Shown here: piece by piece, positions 34,407 to 44,428 of the stretch
Position numbering within the stretch: position 1 is the stretch's first letter
Layout: every line of letters starts with the position of its first letter
Position numbers and translations under genes: made by a program
Assembly (NCBI GenBank): GCA_031546985.1
Contig: JAVBJN010000068.1
Location: 1 to 64,000, forward strand
Direction: 5' to 3'
Source: JAVBJN01 sp031546985
GTDB lineage: Bacteria; Bacteroidota; Bacteroidia; Chitinophagales; Chitinophagaceae
Length of the DNA: 64,000 bases
The notes under the pieces: model-generated
What the model was told of the DNA's origin: nothing
Databases searched by the model: none
What the model saw: only the letters and a program-made list of their open reading frames with translations

Positions 34407-37400
34407 ATGCTACGAAAAATAATTGAACGGCCGGTACTGGCTACAGTCATATCCATCATACTCGTACTGCTGGGGCTGGTGGGCCTGCAGCGCATTCCTA
34501 TGACGCAGTTTCCCGAGGTTGCGCCGCCCACCGTTTATGTATACGGCATCTACCCTGGTGGTAACGCACAAAGTGTGGTACGCTCGGTAATTACACCGCT
34601 GGAAGAAGCCATTAACGGTGTGGAGCACATGCAGTACATGACCTCCAGCGCATCCAACGATGGTGGTTTTTCCATCACCATCATTTTTAAACAAGGCGTA
34701 GATCCCGACCAGGCTGCCGTAAACGTGCAAAACCGCGTGGCCCAGGCCAATGCACAGCTGCCGGTAGAGGTGATTCGACTGGGTGTAAACACCACCAAGC
34801 AGCAAACCAGCAACCTGATGATGCTCAACATCGTAAGTACCGTTCCCGAAAACTATGATGAAACATTTCTGCAAAACTACGCCAAGATCAACCTCATTCC
34901 CGAGCTCAAACGTATTCCGGGTGTAGGTAACGTAAACCTCTTTGGCTCCAAAGATTATTCGGTTCGGGTATGGATAGATCCCGTTAAGCTGGCGTCTTAC
35001 GGTTTGGTGCCTGCCGATGTGGAAGCTGCCGTGCTGAACAACAGTTTTGAAGCATCTCCCGGCCGCCTGGGCGAAGATTCTGACGCACCGCTGCAATATG
35101 TGCTGCGATACAAAGGAAAGCTCAACAAGCCCGAAGAGTTTGAACGCATTGTGCTCAAATCCAATGCCGACGGATCTTTGCTGCGATTGAAAGATGTGGC
35201 CCGGATGGAATTTGGCGTAGCCACCTACGCGAGCGATACCAAAACCAATGGCAACCCTTCTGTAACGCTGGCCATCATTCAGGCTAGTGGTTCCAACGCC
35301 AATGAGATTGCCATCGAAGTAAAAAAATCGCTCGACAGGTTCCAGGAGGCACTACCCCAAGGCATTCATTACGAGATCATCCAAAACGTAAAAGACCGTA
35401 TGGATGCCTCTATCCGGCAAATGCAAACGACCCTTATCGAGGCTTTTATCCTCGTGTTTATCGTAGTGCTGGTTTTCCTCCAGGATTTCCGCTCCACACT
35501 CATACCAGCCATTGCGGTGCCGGTTTCAATTATAGGCACCATCTTTTTTATGTACCTCATCGGGTTTTCTATCAATGTGCTTACGCTTTTTGCCCTGGTA
35601 CTGGCTATTGGTATTGTGGTAGATGATGCCATTGTGGTGGTAGAAGCCGTGCATTCCAAAATGCAGCAAACGCAGGAAAACGCCAGGAAAGCAACCGTTT
35701 CTGCCATGAGCGAGATCAGTGGCGCCATCGTATCCATTACACTGGTGATGGCGGCTGTGTTTCTTCCCGTAGGATTCATGGAAGGCCCGGCGGGTGTTTT
35801 CTACAAGCAGTTTTCTTACACCCTGGCTATTGCCATTTTAATCTCGGCGGTTAACGCGCTTACGCTGAGTCCGGCGCTGTGTGCCCTGCTGCTCAAAAAC
35901 CAGCATGGCGAAGCGCATACGCACAAAGGATTCACCAAACGTTTTGCAGAGGCGTTTAACGTGGGTTTCGAGTCGTTAACAGGCAAATATGTGCGCAGCG
36001 TACGTTTCCTGGGCAAAAGAAAACTGGTTGCTTTACTGGGCCTGCTGCTGGTTTCGGTTACCGCTTTTTACCTCATGAACACTTCCCAGAAAGGGTTTGT
36101 ACCTGCCGAGGACGATAACAACCTTACCTACATGATTACGCTACAGGGCGGCACCAATCTGAAGTACAGCAACCAGGAAATGAAAAAGATAACAGACATT
36201 CTGCACAAGATGCCAGAAATCAAAAGCCATACTACGGTTTCGGGTTTCAGCATGTTCAGCTGGTCTACCGCGCCCAACTCAGGCATGGGCTTTATCACCC
36301 TTAAAAGCCCTAAGGACAGAGGCCAAGTTTCGGATATAGACGAGATCATGGCCAATATACAGGCTGCGGTGCAGGGCAAAATCAAGGGGGAGTTTATCAT
36401 ATTCCGTAACCCTGCTGTTGAGGGTTTTGGTACAGCCGGTGGCGTGGAGTTTGTATTGCAGGACAGAACTTCCGGCGACATCAGCCAATTTGAGGAAGTG
36501 AGCAATAGCGTATTGGCAGAGATGAACAGCCATCCCGATATTGCAGGAGCATTTACCACTTTCAGAAGCGATTACCCGCAATATGAGGTCATCGTAAACG
36601 AAGACAAAGCCGAGCAGTTGGGCATTACGCCCAAAGCGGTGATGGATGCCATGCAGCTTTTCCTGGGAGGGTCGCAGGCTACCGATTTTGTTCGTTTTGG
36701 TAAGCTGTACCGCATCAATATCAAATCCGAAGGCGAATTCAGAAAAGACGAATCCTCGCTCAACAATATTATGCTGCGCAACAATAATGGTCAAATGGTG
36801 CCTATCAATACCCTGGTCACCCTTAAAAAAGTATTTGGCCCTGAGGTAATCAGCAGGTTTAACCTGTTCAACAGCATTACCATCAACGCCAATGCGGCAC
36901 CGGGTGCAAGCACCGGAAAAGTGATGGATGCCATAGACCGGATATTGAAAGAAAAATTGCCCAAAGGTTATGGATATGAATACGGCGGTTTGAGCCGCCA
37001 GGAGCGCAACTCAGGCTCGCAGATGGTCTTTATTTTTGGCCTCAGCATTCTGTTTGTGTACTTCCTGTTAGCAGCGCAATACGAGAGTTACCTGCTACCA
37101 TTGGCGGTAATGCTATCCTTGCCCACAGGCATATTGGGCGTTTTTATCGCCACCGGTTTCAGTGGCATCGACAACAATATTTATGTGCAGATCGCCCTTA
37201 TTATGCTGGTGGGCCTATTGGCCAAAAACGCTATTCTGATTGTAGAATTTGCCATACAGCAGCGCAAGGCAGGCCGCTCCATCTACAGAGCAGGTATCGA
37301 AGGGGCAAGAATGCGCCTGCGCCCTATCCTTATGACCTCCTTTGCCTTTATCGCGGGGTTAATACCACTCATGTTTGCCAAAGGCGGCACAGCCATCGGT

Positions 37401-37547
37401 AACAAATCTATCAGCATCAGCGCTGCAGGAGGTATGCTAAGCGGCGTTATACTGGGCGTATTTATTATTCCGGTCCTGTTTATGGTATTCCAGTCTATGC
37501 AGGAAAAACTACGGGGCAACAAAACAACGAACAATGAAACAGTGTAA
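34407..37547 (+). CDS. RND efflux transporter (AcrB/MexB-type)
   Basis: 1046 residues starting at MLRKIIERPVLATVISIIL, the typical RND opening. A longer frame from 34332 overlaps the adaptor gene. Two large periplasmic loops separate twelve membrane helices. The proton-relay Asp pair lies in AIGIVVDDAIVVVEAVHSKM (TM4). HAE1-type drug-pump features include the QGVDPDQAAVNVQNRV segment and FVPAEDDN. It pumps hydrophobic compounds using the proton gradient. It is preceded by the adaptor (13 bases) and overlaps the outer-membrane channel gene by 14 bases. Substrate not predictable. Confidence 0.95.
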   Translation: MLRKIIERPVLATVISIILVLLGLVGLQRIPMTQFPEVAPPTVYVYGIYPGGNAQSVVRSVITPLEEAINGVEHMQYMTSSASNDGGFSITIIFKQGVDPDQAAVNVQNRVAQANAQLPVEVIRLGVNTTKQQTSNLMMLNIVSTVPENYDETFLQNYAKINLIPELKRIPGVGNVNLFGSKDYSVRVWIDPVKLASYGLVPADVEAAVLNNSFEASPGRLGEDSDAPLQYVLRYKGKLNKPEEFERIVLKSNADGSLLRLKDVARMEFGVATYASDTKTNGNPSVTLAIIQASGSNANEIAIEVKKSLDRFQEALPQGIHYEIIQNVKDRMDASIRQMQTTLIEAFILVFIVVLVFLQDFRSTLIPAIAVPVSIIGTIFFMYLIGFSINVLTLFALVLAIGIVVDDAIVVVEAVHSKMQQTQENARKATVSAMSEISGAIVSITLVMAAVFLPVGFMEGPAGVFYKQFSYTLAIAILISAVNALTLSPALCALLLKNQHGEAHTHKGFTKRFAEAFNVGFESLTGKYVRSVRFLGKRKLVALLGLLLVSVTAFYLMNTSQKGFVPAEDDNNLTYMITLQGGTNLKYSNQEMKKITDILHKMPEIKSHTTVSGFSMFSWSTAPNSGMGFITLKSPKDRGQVSDIDEIMANIQAAVQGKIKGEFIIFRNPAVEGFGTAGGVEFVLQDRTSGDISQFEEVSNSVLAEMNSHPDIAGAFTTFRSDYPQYEVIVNEDKAEQLGITPKAVMDAMQLFLGGSQATDFVRFGKLYRINIKSEGEFRKDESSLNNIMLRNNNGQMVPINTLVTLKKVFGPEVISRFNLFNSITINANAAPGASTGKVMDAIDRILKEKLPKGYGYEYGGLSRQERNSGSQMVFIFGLSILFVYFLLAAQYESYLLPLAVMLSLPTGILGVFIATGFSGIDNNIYVQIALIMLVGLLAKNAILIVEFAIQQRKAGRSIYRAGIEGARMRLRPILMTSFAFIAGLIPLMFAKGGTAIGNKSISISAAGGMLSGVILGVFIIPVLFMVFQSMQEKLRGNKTTNNETV

Positions 37548-38928
37548 AATATTCACCGGCATACTCGTACTGTTTGCCATTCTCATACAATCCTGTAAGG
37601 TTACAAAAGACTATGCCAGACCGGAGTTGAACCTGCCGCTGGCTTTCGACACAGCCGCATCCTCAGACAGTGTAAGAACCGTTCCGGGCTTTGAAACCTT
37701 CTTTAAAAACAAAGAACTGGCGCAGTTGCTGGACACTGTGATGCGCAACAACCCCGATATGAAAGTGGCCGCGGCACATGTACTGGCAGCGCAGGCTATA
37801 TCCAAAAGCGTAAAATTGAACTACCTGCCCGACTTAAACCTGCAAATCAATTCCGGGGTGCAGCGCCTTTCTCAAAACAGTATGACGGGGACTTTTGTAA
37901 ACAACCTGCTGTTCGAAGACTACACCGTTGCTGGCAACCTTTCCTGGGAAATTGATTTCTGGGGCAAGTTGAAAAGACAACGGGAAGAAGCCTTGGCCAA
38001 TTACCTGAGCCAGGGAGAAGTACAACGGGCGATAAAGGTGCAGCTCATAGCCCAAACTGCTATGGCCTACTATAACCTCATCAGCCTCGACGAACAGCTG
38101 GGCATAGCCTACCAGGTGCAGCAGGTAATGGACAGCACTTTAAGCATTCTTACCACGCAGTTCGAGGTAGGTGAGGTTAATTCACTCGCGGTTAAGCAAT
38201 CGGAGGCACAGCTTGCAGAGACCCGCGCGTTGATACCCGAAATTAAAGCCAGTATAAAGGCACAGGAAAACGCGCTGCATACCTTAGCAGGCAGCTATCC
38301 CGGTGGCATCTTACGTTCCGGCGCATTGGATGAACATGCTTTTGACAACAATGTGCACACCGGCGTACCATCAGACCTGCTGGCCAATAGGCCGGATGTA
38401 AGGCAGGCAGAGCTTATGCTCAAGGCCGCCAATGCCCGTGTAGGTATTGCAAAGGCCGATTTTTACCCGGCGCTGAACATAACTGCGCAGGGAGGGCTTA
38501 ACGCTATTAAATCATCCAACTGGTTTATGCTGCCCGCTTCTTTATTCGGTAATGTTGCCGCGGGCCTCACGCAACCGGTATTTAACCGCCGCAAGATCAA
38601 ATCGGCACATGAGCAGGCGGTACAAATGAGAGAAGCGGCAGTACATGGCTTCCGCAAATCGGTTATTGGTGCGGTAGAAGAAGTGAGTACGGCCATGACG
38701 ACTATCGAACAGGTGCAATTGCAATCGCAGGAAGTGGTGAAACGAAAAACAGCCATGAACGAAGCCATTGCCGATGCACAGGTGCTTTATATTCACGGCG
38801 AAGCCAATTACCTGGAGGTATTAGCCGTGCAACAGGGGTATTTTCAGGCAAAATTGGCGCATACCGCCGTAAAACTTAAAGAAATCAATGCCTATATTAC
38901 CTTATATAAATCATTAGGTGGAAATTAG
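37534..38928 (+). CDS. Outer-membrane efflux lipoprotein (OprM/NodT-type)
   Basis: 464 residues with a lipoprotein signal (LIQSC). Two OEP repeats are visible, with the TolC-family markers NPDMKVAAAHVLAAQA, WEIDFWGKLKRQREEA, NRPDVRQAELMLKAANARVG and FYPALNITAQGG. It forms the outer-membrane exit duct for the RND pump. The ATG lies inside the transporter's 3' end, a translational-coupling overlap. It runs directly into the histidine kinase gene. Confidence 0.93.
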   Translation: MKQCKIFTGILVLFAILIQSCKVTKDYARPELNLPLAFDTAASSDSVRTVPGFETFFKNKELAQLLDTVMRNNPDMKVAAAHVLAAQAISKSVKLNYLPDLNLQINSGVQRLSQNSMTGTFVNNLLFEDYTVAGNLSWEIDFWGKLKRQREEALANYLSQGEVQRAIKVQLIAQTAMAYYNLISLDEQLGIAYQVQQVMDSTLSILTTQFEVGEVNSLAVKQSEAQLAETRALIPEIKASIKAQENALHTLAGSYPGGILRSGALDEHAFDNNVHTGVPSDLLANRPDVRQAELMLKAANARVGIAKADFYPALNITAQGGLNAIKSSNWFMLPASLFGNVAAGLTQPVFNRRKIKSAHEQAVQMREAAVHGFRKSVIGAVEEVSTAMTTIEQVQLQSQEVVKRKTAMNEAIADAQVLYIHGEANYLEVLAVQQGYFQAKLAHTAVKLKEINAYITLYKSLGGN

Positions 38929-38932
38929 CCCT

Positions 38933-40036
38933 ATGGTAAAGTTCAAAAACATAAAGGCCGACAACCTTACCCAATCCCTGTTTAAATGGGGAGGTATACC
39001 CTTGTCGCTTTTCCTTGCCCATTTCATCCTCTACTCCCTTAACCCGGATAGTGTTTGGTGGGATTTTTACCAGGAAAACCGATTGATGGAGGTTGTCATA
39101 TCGTTGCTATCGGGTATAGCCATGTATGCGATTATTTTTGGCATCATAACCTACCTGTCCAAATGGATAGACAGCAAACCCGCATACCGCGATAACCTGC
39201 TTATCCGTTTTATAGCTACTACTGTACTGGTGCTGGCTTGCATGTTGGCACTCCTCTATGTAGAAGACCTGTTTTACAGCTGGTACTGTACAGATGATAC
39301 CCCCATAACCAAAGAAATGGAGCTGGCATTCAGAAGCTATTTAATAGCCAACCTGATCGTAGCTGCGTTTATCAATAGCTTTTACAATTCCTTTATGTTT
39401 TTTGAACATTGGAAACAGGCCATCACGGAATCCAACAAACTCAACATGTTATCGCATGAGCTAAAGGAAACCGCTTTGCAGGCAGAGCTTAAAATACTCA
39501 AACTGCAATTAGACCCCCACTTCCTGTTCAACAACTTTAGTATGCTTACGCAACTGATTCAAACCAACAAGCAGGATGCGTTGCTGTTTTTGGGCAATCT
39601 TTCGCGGGTGTACCGGTATGTCCTCGCCAGTTCCAAAAAAGACATTACTACGCTGGATGACGAACTGCGGTTTGTAGAAAACTATTTTCACCTCATCCAC
39701 ATCCGGCATGGCGCATCCGTTAACCTGGTGGTAGCGGTAAAAGAAGAACATAAGCGCAAAGGCATGCCGCCGGTAACCTTGCAATTACTCATAGAAAATG
39801 CCATTAAACACAATATCGCAACCGAACAGCAACCTTTAAACATCAGGATAGAAAGCACTGAAGGCGATGCTATCACAGTGCGGAACAACCTGCAACGGAT
39901 AAACATCGATTACCCGGGCACGGGCCTGGGCTTAACCAATATTGCTGAGCGGTACCAATTGCTGGGTGGCATTAAACCAGAGATTGTTGTAACGGACAGT
40001 GCATTTGTGGTAACGCTGCCATTGTTGAATTTTTAA
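38933..40036 (+). CDS. LytS-type sensor histidine kinase
   Basis: 367 residues from the ATG at 38933; a GTG at 38918 overlaps the channel gene's stop and would add five residues. Four membrane segments in the first 160 residues form an integral-membrane sensor, with no extracellular domain of size. The His_kinase motif LDPHFLFNNF and the HATPase motifs LLIENAIKHN and GTGLGLTNIAERYQLLGG follow. It pairs with the LytTR regulator 9 bases on. Linked to the RND operon, it probably controls pump expression in response to envelope or drug signals. Confidence 0.9.
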   Translation: MVKFKNIKADNLTQSLFKWGGIPLSLFLAHFILYSLNPDSVWWDFYQENRLMEVVISLLSGIAMYAIIFGIITYLSKWIDSKPAYRDNLLIRFIATTVLVLACMLALLYVEDLFYSWYCTDDTPITKEMELAFRSYLIANLIVAAFINSFYNSFMFFEHWKQAITESNKLNMLSHELKETALQAELKILKLQLDPHFLFNNFSMLTQLIQTNKQDALLFLGNLSRVYRYVLASSKKDITTLDDELRFVENYFHLIHIRHGASVNLVVAVKEEHKRKGMPPVTLQLLIENAIKHNIATEQQPLNIRIESTEGDAITVRNNLQRINIDYPGTGLGLTNIAERYQLLGGIKPEIVVTDSAFVVTLPLLNF

Positions 40037-40045
40037 GAACGGGAT

Positions 40046-40801
40046 ATGAATTACATTATCATTGAAGACGAACGGCACAATGCCGACCTGCTCAAAGGAT
40101 TGCTGAGCGATATAGACCCAACGTCGAATCTTCTGGTGGTGCTGCCCACGGTGCAGGAAAGCGTAGACTGGTTACAAGCCAACGAAAGTCCCGATATTGT
40201 TTTTATGGACATCAGGCTGGCAGATGGCTTGTCTTTCGACATCTTTAAGCAAGTAAACATCAATGCCCCGGTAATCTTTACCACTGCCTACGATGAATAC
40301 GCGCTACAGGCCTTCAAGGTATATGGCGCGGCTTACCTGCTCAAACCTGTGCTGAAAGAGGAATTGGAAGAGGCGCTGGATAAAATAAAAAGGCTTAACA
40401 CACCCGTCTCTACCGATGATATGGCCGCCATGCTGGACATGCTCAGAACACAACGCAAATCATACAGAAACCGTTTTCTACTGCACTTTAGAGAAACCTA
40501 CAGAACCATCTCTGTAAACACCATCGACTTCATATACCTGGAGCATAAAATTGTTCATTTCAAACTTATCGACGGGAGTATGCTGGTGGTACCCTATACC
40601 CTCGAAGAGCTGGAAGAGCAGCTCGATCCCGATTTCTTTTTCAGGGTAAACCGGCAATACATCATTCACATCGATAGTATAGAAACCATCCAAAAGTACT
40701 TTAATGAAAAGGCCAAAATCGTGCTCAAAAGAGACCGCAATGCCGAAGTAATTGTAAGCCGTATTAAAATGCCGCTGTTCAAGCTCTGGCTGGACAGGTA
40801 A
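40046..40801 (+). CDS. LytTR-family response regulator
   Basis: 251 residues. Receiver domain (about 1-120) with phosphoacceptor Asp55 in IVFMDIRLADG, Thr in FTTAYDEYA and Lys in LLKPV, all conserved. The C-terminal LytTR DNA-binding domain (about 145-248) carries the FRVNRQYIIH and FNEKAKIVLK motifs. It is the cognate partner of the upstream kinase and likely regulates the RND operon. It ends tail to tail with the small minus-strand gene only a few bases later. Confidence 0.92.
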   Translation: MNYIIIEDERHNADLLKGLLSDIDPTSNLLVVLPTVQESVDWLQANESPDIVFMDIRLADGLSFDIFKQVNINAPVIFTTAYDEYALQAFKVYGAAYLLKPVLKEELEEALDKIKRLNTPVSTDDMAAMLDMLRTQRKSYRNRFLLHFRETYRTISVNTIDFIYLEHKIVHFKLIDGSMLVVPYTLEELEEQLDPDFFFRVNRQYIIHIDSIETIQKYFNEKAKIVLKRDRNAEVIVSRIKMPLFKLWLDR

Positions 40802-40803
40802 CC

Positions 40804-41052
40804 TTAAATAATCTGGCGAATACTTTCTACAATAGCTTCCAGCAATGCCGCCGGAATATTAGCTTTTTCGGCATGCTCGGGCTGGGCCAATACCCGCAGC
40901 TCGCTTTGCTCGTCTTTTTCTACCCAAACCTCCGTTCCGTTTACCTGCACCAGGAAACGCCAGGTATAGCCGCTGGTGATCAGCTTCATGGGCAGCAATA
41001 GTTCCATACCCTTATATTCTACAGGCAATTCCAGCGAAGTTTCCATAATCAT
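40804..41052 (-). CDS. Small conserved-looking hypothetical protein
   Basis: 82 residues, all soluble and acidic, with a beta-hairpin-like ITSGYTWRFLVQVNGTEVWVEK and a C-terminal helix ALLEAIVESIRQII. A GGAG lies eight bases before the chosen ATG; METSLELP at 41046 is an alternative. No family is recognised. Separate from neighbours; convergent with the LytTR regulator. Confidence 0.5.
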   Translation of the reverse strand: MIMETSLELPVEYKGMELLLPMKLITSGYTWRFLVQVNGTEVWVEKDEQSELRVLAQPEHAEKANIPAALLEAIVESIRQII

Positions 41053-41225
41053 TACGCTCCGGATTTTCGGTTTCGGAGCGGCTACAAAAGTAGTACAACG
41101 CCCCGTTTTTTTACGGTTAAGAAGATTTTTAGGGAGAAATCATAAGTATTATTCAACCCTTTATGCCATTTCTCCTGTCTTGAAACAATGATCGGTTAGA
41201 AAATCACACCTGTGCGAACGCGAAG

Positions 41226-41249
41226 CCCTGCTGTCTTGCCACAGCAGGG
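41226..41249 (-). terminator. Hairpin just after the SemiSWEET stop
   Basis: Stem ccctgctgt (41226-41234) with acagcaggg (41241-41249), 6-base loop. T-rich sequence follows on the plus side rather than the minus side, so its role as terminator of the minus-strand gene is unsure. Confidence 0.4.
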
Positions 41250-41250
41250 T

Positions 41251-41511
41251 CTATTTTTTGCGGTAAAGGAAAATACAGGTTATCAGTACGCAATTAATTA
41301 AGCACGCCACACCATTGGAAAGGATAACCGGAAGATCGTGCCGCAAAAAGCCATACCACACCCAAGAGGCCAGCCCCAACAATAAAATGCTACTGGTAAC
41401 CCAGGAAAGGCTTTCCACATCTTTTTCGCGAATCACTTTTACCAGTTGCGGCAACGATGCTATCGAAGTAAGCACGCCTGCCACAAGCCCTATGAATGCT
41501 GCCGTTTCCAT
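41251..41511 (-). CDS. SemiSWEET sugar transporter
   Basis: 86 residues with three membrane helices and the PQ-loop signature: GVLTSIASLPQLVKVIREKD (PQ in helix 1), then SWVTSSILLLGLASWVWYG. This matches bacterial SemiSWEETs, half-size sugar transporters that dimerise to form a pathway for mono- or disaccharides. Its start (ATGG) shares one base with the DUF72 gene stop (TGATGG), so it is translated with it. Length and motif are typical. Confidence 0.9.
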   Translation of the reverse strand: METAAFIGLVAGVLTSIASLPQLVKVIREKDVESLSWVTSSILLLGLASWVWYGFLRHDLPVILSNGVACLINCVLITCIFLYRKK

Positions 41512-42281
41512 CAGGTATGCATTGAGGTTGAAACTAAGGCCTGCAGCCGGGCAGCATTGGTATACCCGGCTTCGAACATGGTATTGTTGAAATAAACGTA
41601 TGCCTCCTTCACCTGTGGCATAGTTGCAGCCAGTTGCGCAAGTGTTTCTGCGCTGTAGGCCGATTTAAACAACTCCGGCACGCCATGCATACGTTTGTAA
41701 AACAGCGTGCTGGTACAAATATTATCGTCTGGCAGCCCGGGAAAACTGACCGCGCAAAAACTGAGCCCTGCATCGCGCAATGCACTAAACACCGTTTCAT
41801 CCCACCAGGAGATATGCCGGAACTCGATTACATTGGTTGGCTGCTGTGCCACATTGCGCAATACATCATCGAGCCGCTCTGCTGTAAAATGGAAAGAAGG
41901 CGGGAGTTGAAACAATACGCAGGCCAGCTTTGGGCCCAATCCTTCGGCTACCAGGGCCATAAACTCGTCTATCTTTTCTTTTGCGCCACGTAGCCGCAAG
42001 GTGTGCGTTACCAGCTTGTTCATCTTTACCGAAAACCGGAAATCATCCGGTGTTTCAGCTGCCGCTTTGGCCAGGCTCTTCACCGTTGGGAAACGGTAAA
42101 AAGTATGGTTAAGCTCCACTGTATTAAACTGCGTACTAAAGTATTGCAACTGCTTGGCTGCCGGCCATTTATCGGGGTAAAACCGGCCTTTCCAGTACGT
42201 ATAACTGTACCCCGAAGTGCCAATGTGTATTGCGGTAGAATGTCTGCCAGTGGCCATAAGCGATGGTGGTTTAGCCTGCAT
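41511..42281 (-). CDS. DUF72 family protein (YecE-like)
   Basis: About 256 residues from the ATG at 42281; the open frame starts with GTG at 42338, but a near -7 match (CATCTTTG) in between argues for a later start (42281 or 42257). The sequence IHIGTSGYSYTYWKGRFYP at the N-terminus and ELNHTFYRFPT match DUF72, a TIM-barrel-like family. Function unknown. The stop overlaps SemiSWEET's start. Confidence 0.82.
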   Translation of the reverse strand: MQAKPPSLMATGRHSTAIHIGTSGYSYTYWKGRFYPDKWPAAKQLQYFSTQFNTVELNHTFYRFPTVKSLAKAAAETPDDFRFSVKMNKLVTHTLRLRGAKEKIDEFMALVAEGLGPKLACVLFQLPPSFHFTAERLDDVLRNVAQQPTNVIEFRHISWWDETVFSALRDAGLSFCAVSFPGLPDDNICTSTLFYKRMHGVPELFKSAYSAETLAQLAATMPQVKEAYVYFNNTMFEAGYTNAARLQALVSTSMHT

Positions 42282-42341
42282 ATGCCTCAACGAAACGCAG
42301 GGCATCATTTCACCTGCAAAGATGACACCAGATTTCACTAT

Positions 42342-44321
42342 CTACCTTATCAACTGCACATCGCCTTTGCGTACCAGCAAGGTACCATCGGGCCTTTTCA
42401 AGGTTATCGAATAAAAATAAGTACCCATTCCGCAAGGGTCTCCGTTAAAACTGCCATCCCACCCTGTTTCTGGCTGTTTGGTAAAAAACACTTGCTGCCC
42501 GTAACGGTTGTAAATGCCAAAACTCATCAGCCGTTGGTTGGTGATGTTGATGATACGGAAAACATCATTGGCGCCATCCTTATTGGGCGTAAAAGCATCC
42601 GGCAAGTACACCTCCGGCGGCATTATCCTCGCTAGTGCCTGCGCCGTATCGGTACAACCATATGCATTGGTTACGGTAAGCGTTACCGGATAAGTTGCAA
42701 TAATACCCGGATAGCGGTATGAAAGATGAGATCCCCTGCCGGAATCTTCATTGTAGCCAAAAGTCCAGGCATAGGTTTGGGCATTTGCGGGGTAACCTGT
42801 AAGTTGAATAACCGGATCATTAACAGGCGCTACAGCAGGCAGCATTTTAATCATGGCTTGTGGCAATGCGTGGATATAAAAATCGCCCGAAACACTGTCT
42901 GGGCAACCATTATCCATCACCGCAGCCAGCAATAAATGATGCGATCCCGAATCGCGAAACAACAGTTTCACAGACCGTCCGGTGTCTTGCAGCGGCATCT
43001 CATTGAGTACCCATTTCCGGGTAGAGCTGTTGGGCGACAAATCGGTAAACAACAAACTATCGCCAGCACAAGCAGGTTGTGGCCAGGCTATGGCAGGAGG
43101 TGTTGTGTTGTTAGATACCGTTACCTGCTTCTGCACTTCCGCCGCGCAGCCTTCATTGGTATGTACCACCAGTTTTACTGAATAAACACCCGGTCCCGGG
43201 AATGTGTATACCGGATTCATAGCAGTACTGGTATCCGATTTCCCGGTTTGGGGATCGGTAAAAGTCCAGTGGTATTCCGTTACATTTCCTTTTGTAGTGC
43301 TAGATGCATTGCTGAACCTGATCTGATGGCACACTCCGGCTCCGGCGTAAGTAAAATCGGCCTCGGTATAAATGGCTTTGGTAAGTGCCGAAAAAACAGT
43401 CTGGCAGCCATTAAATGACGAAACAGTACAAGTATAGACCTTACCATCTACCGGTTGCCGTACCAGGAGTTGCGCTGTGGTATCTCCTGTGTTCCATGTA
43501 TACTGCGCAAACCGGGGAAGGTATGGTTGCAGCAACAACGAATTGGCTTTATCGCAATAATAAAAAGTATCCTGCGGCTGGCGCATAGCGGCAGAGCAAT
43601 ATTCATAAGACCCATGAAAGCCCGTCCAGCAGTCGTAATGTTCTATCTCCAACACCACCGTTTGCCCCACATACGCTTTAAGATCCAGCGCAACTGACTC
43701 CCAGCGCTGGTACTGGATATTGACCGTTGCAGGCAGGTTATCATATGCAATAGGCGGAACTGTAGCCGTATTGCTGTTGGCCGTAGAAGCAGTGCCTTTG
43801 GGGCTTAACTCCAATCCTCCGCAAGGCTGCGGCGCTACAAATTGCCCAGCACTGTTTTTGATCGAAAAGCGGTAATGCGTGTTCAGATCCTGGTAATGCG
43901 TTTTGTCCATTACCGAAGCCAGTTGTATAAACAAGATAGGATACGCAGCGTGTACATTAATGCTGTACTTCATCGCATAAGCCCTGGGCGAGCCGTAACC
44001 GCCGCCAGCAGGAGCGCCCAGCCTGGCTACTTGCTGCAAGCCGGAGGGTACACGGCTCAGATTGCCCGTACCAGCGTTACCATCCCAATTGTTGCCGGTT
44101 ATGCCAATAATCGTGTGGCTCGAAGCATTAGGTTGCGCACCCGAAGCGCTATCGGGATCGGTACGCGGGCCCCATCCCAATTGCCAATGATCAAAATTAC
44201 CTGACGAAAAATCGAGGTTCGGATTACCAGGGTCCTGGTTAAAAGTTTGGCCGGAAGCAAAATTGCTCCAGGCCAAAACCGAACTAAACAACAAGAATAA
44301 AAATCGTTGGGATATCCGTTT
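42342..44321 (-). CDS. Secreted PKD protein with T9SS type B (gliding motility-associated) C-terminal domain
   Basis: About 659 residues from MKRISQRFLFLLFSSVLAWS (the frame is open to 44372). The signal peptide ends near FASG. Two or more PKD modules are visible (EYHWTFTDPQTGKSDTST, GPGVYSVKLVVHTNEGC and a later YAWTFGYNED). The last about 90 residues (LPDAFTPNKDGANDVFRI, then GIYNRYGQQVF and GWDGSFNGDPCGMGTYFY) are a gliding motility-associated C-terminal sorting domain. The protein is therefore exported by the type IX system to the surface. Adhesin-like function is likely. Confidence 0.88.
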   Translation of the reverse strand, partial: KRISQRFLFLLFSSVLAWSNFASGQTFNQDPGNPNLDFSSGNFDHWQLGWGPRTDPDSASGAQPNASSHTIIGITGNNWDGNAGTGNLSRVPSGLQQVARLGAPAGGGYGSPRAYAMKYSINVHAAYPILFIQLASVMDKTHYQDLNTHYRFSIKNSAGQFVAPQPCGGLELSPKGTASTANSNTATVPPIAYDNLPATVNIQYQRWESVALDLKAYVGQTVVLEIEHYDCWTGFHGSYEYCSAAMRQPQDTFYYCDKANSLLLQPYLPRFAQYTWNTGDTTAQLLVRQPVDGKVYTCTVSSFNGCQTVFSALTKAIYTEADFTYAGAGVCHQIRFSNASSTTKGNVTEYHWTFTDPQTGKSDTSTAMNPVYTFPGPGVYSVKLVVHTNEGCAAEVQKQVTVSNNTTPPAIAWPQPACAGDSLLFTDLSPNSSTRKWVLNEMPLQDTGRSVKLLFRDSGSHHLLLAAVMDNGCPDSVSGDFYIHALPQAMIKMLPAVAPVNDPVIQLTGYPANAQTYAWTFGYNEDSGRGSHLSYRYPGIIATYPVTLTVTNAYGCTDTAQALARIMPPEVYLPDAFTPNKDGANDVFRIINITNQRLMSFGIYNRYGQQVFFTKQPETGWDGSFNGDPCGMGTYFYSITLKRPDGTLLVRKGDVQLIR

Positions 44322-44428
44322 CATAATCTGCACCAACCCAAAAAAGTTATAAAAACCACCATCAGCCAACAACCATGCACTTTCTTAAAAAGCAACGCAG
44401 CTCCGGCCAATGGTGTATGCATGAACAC

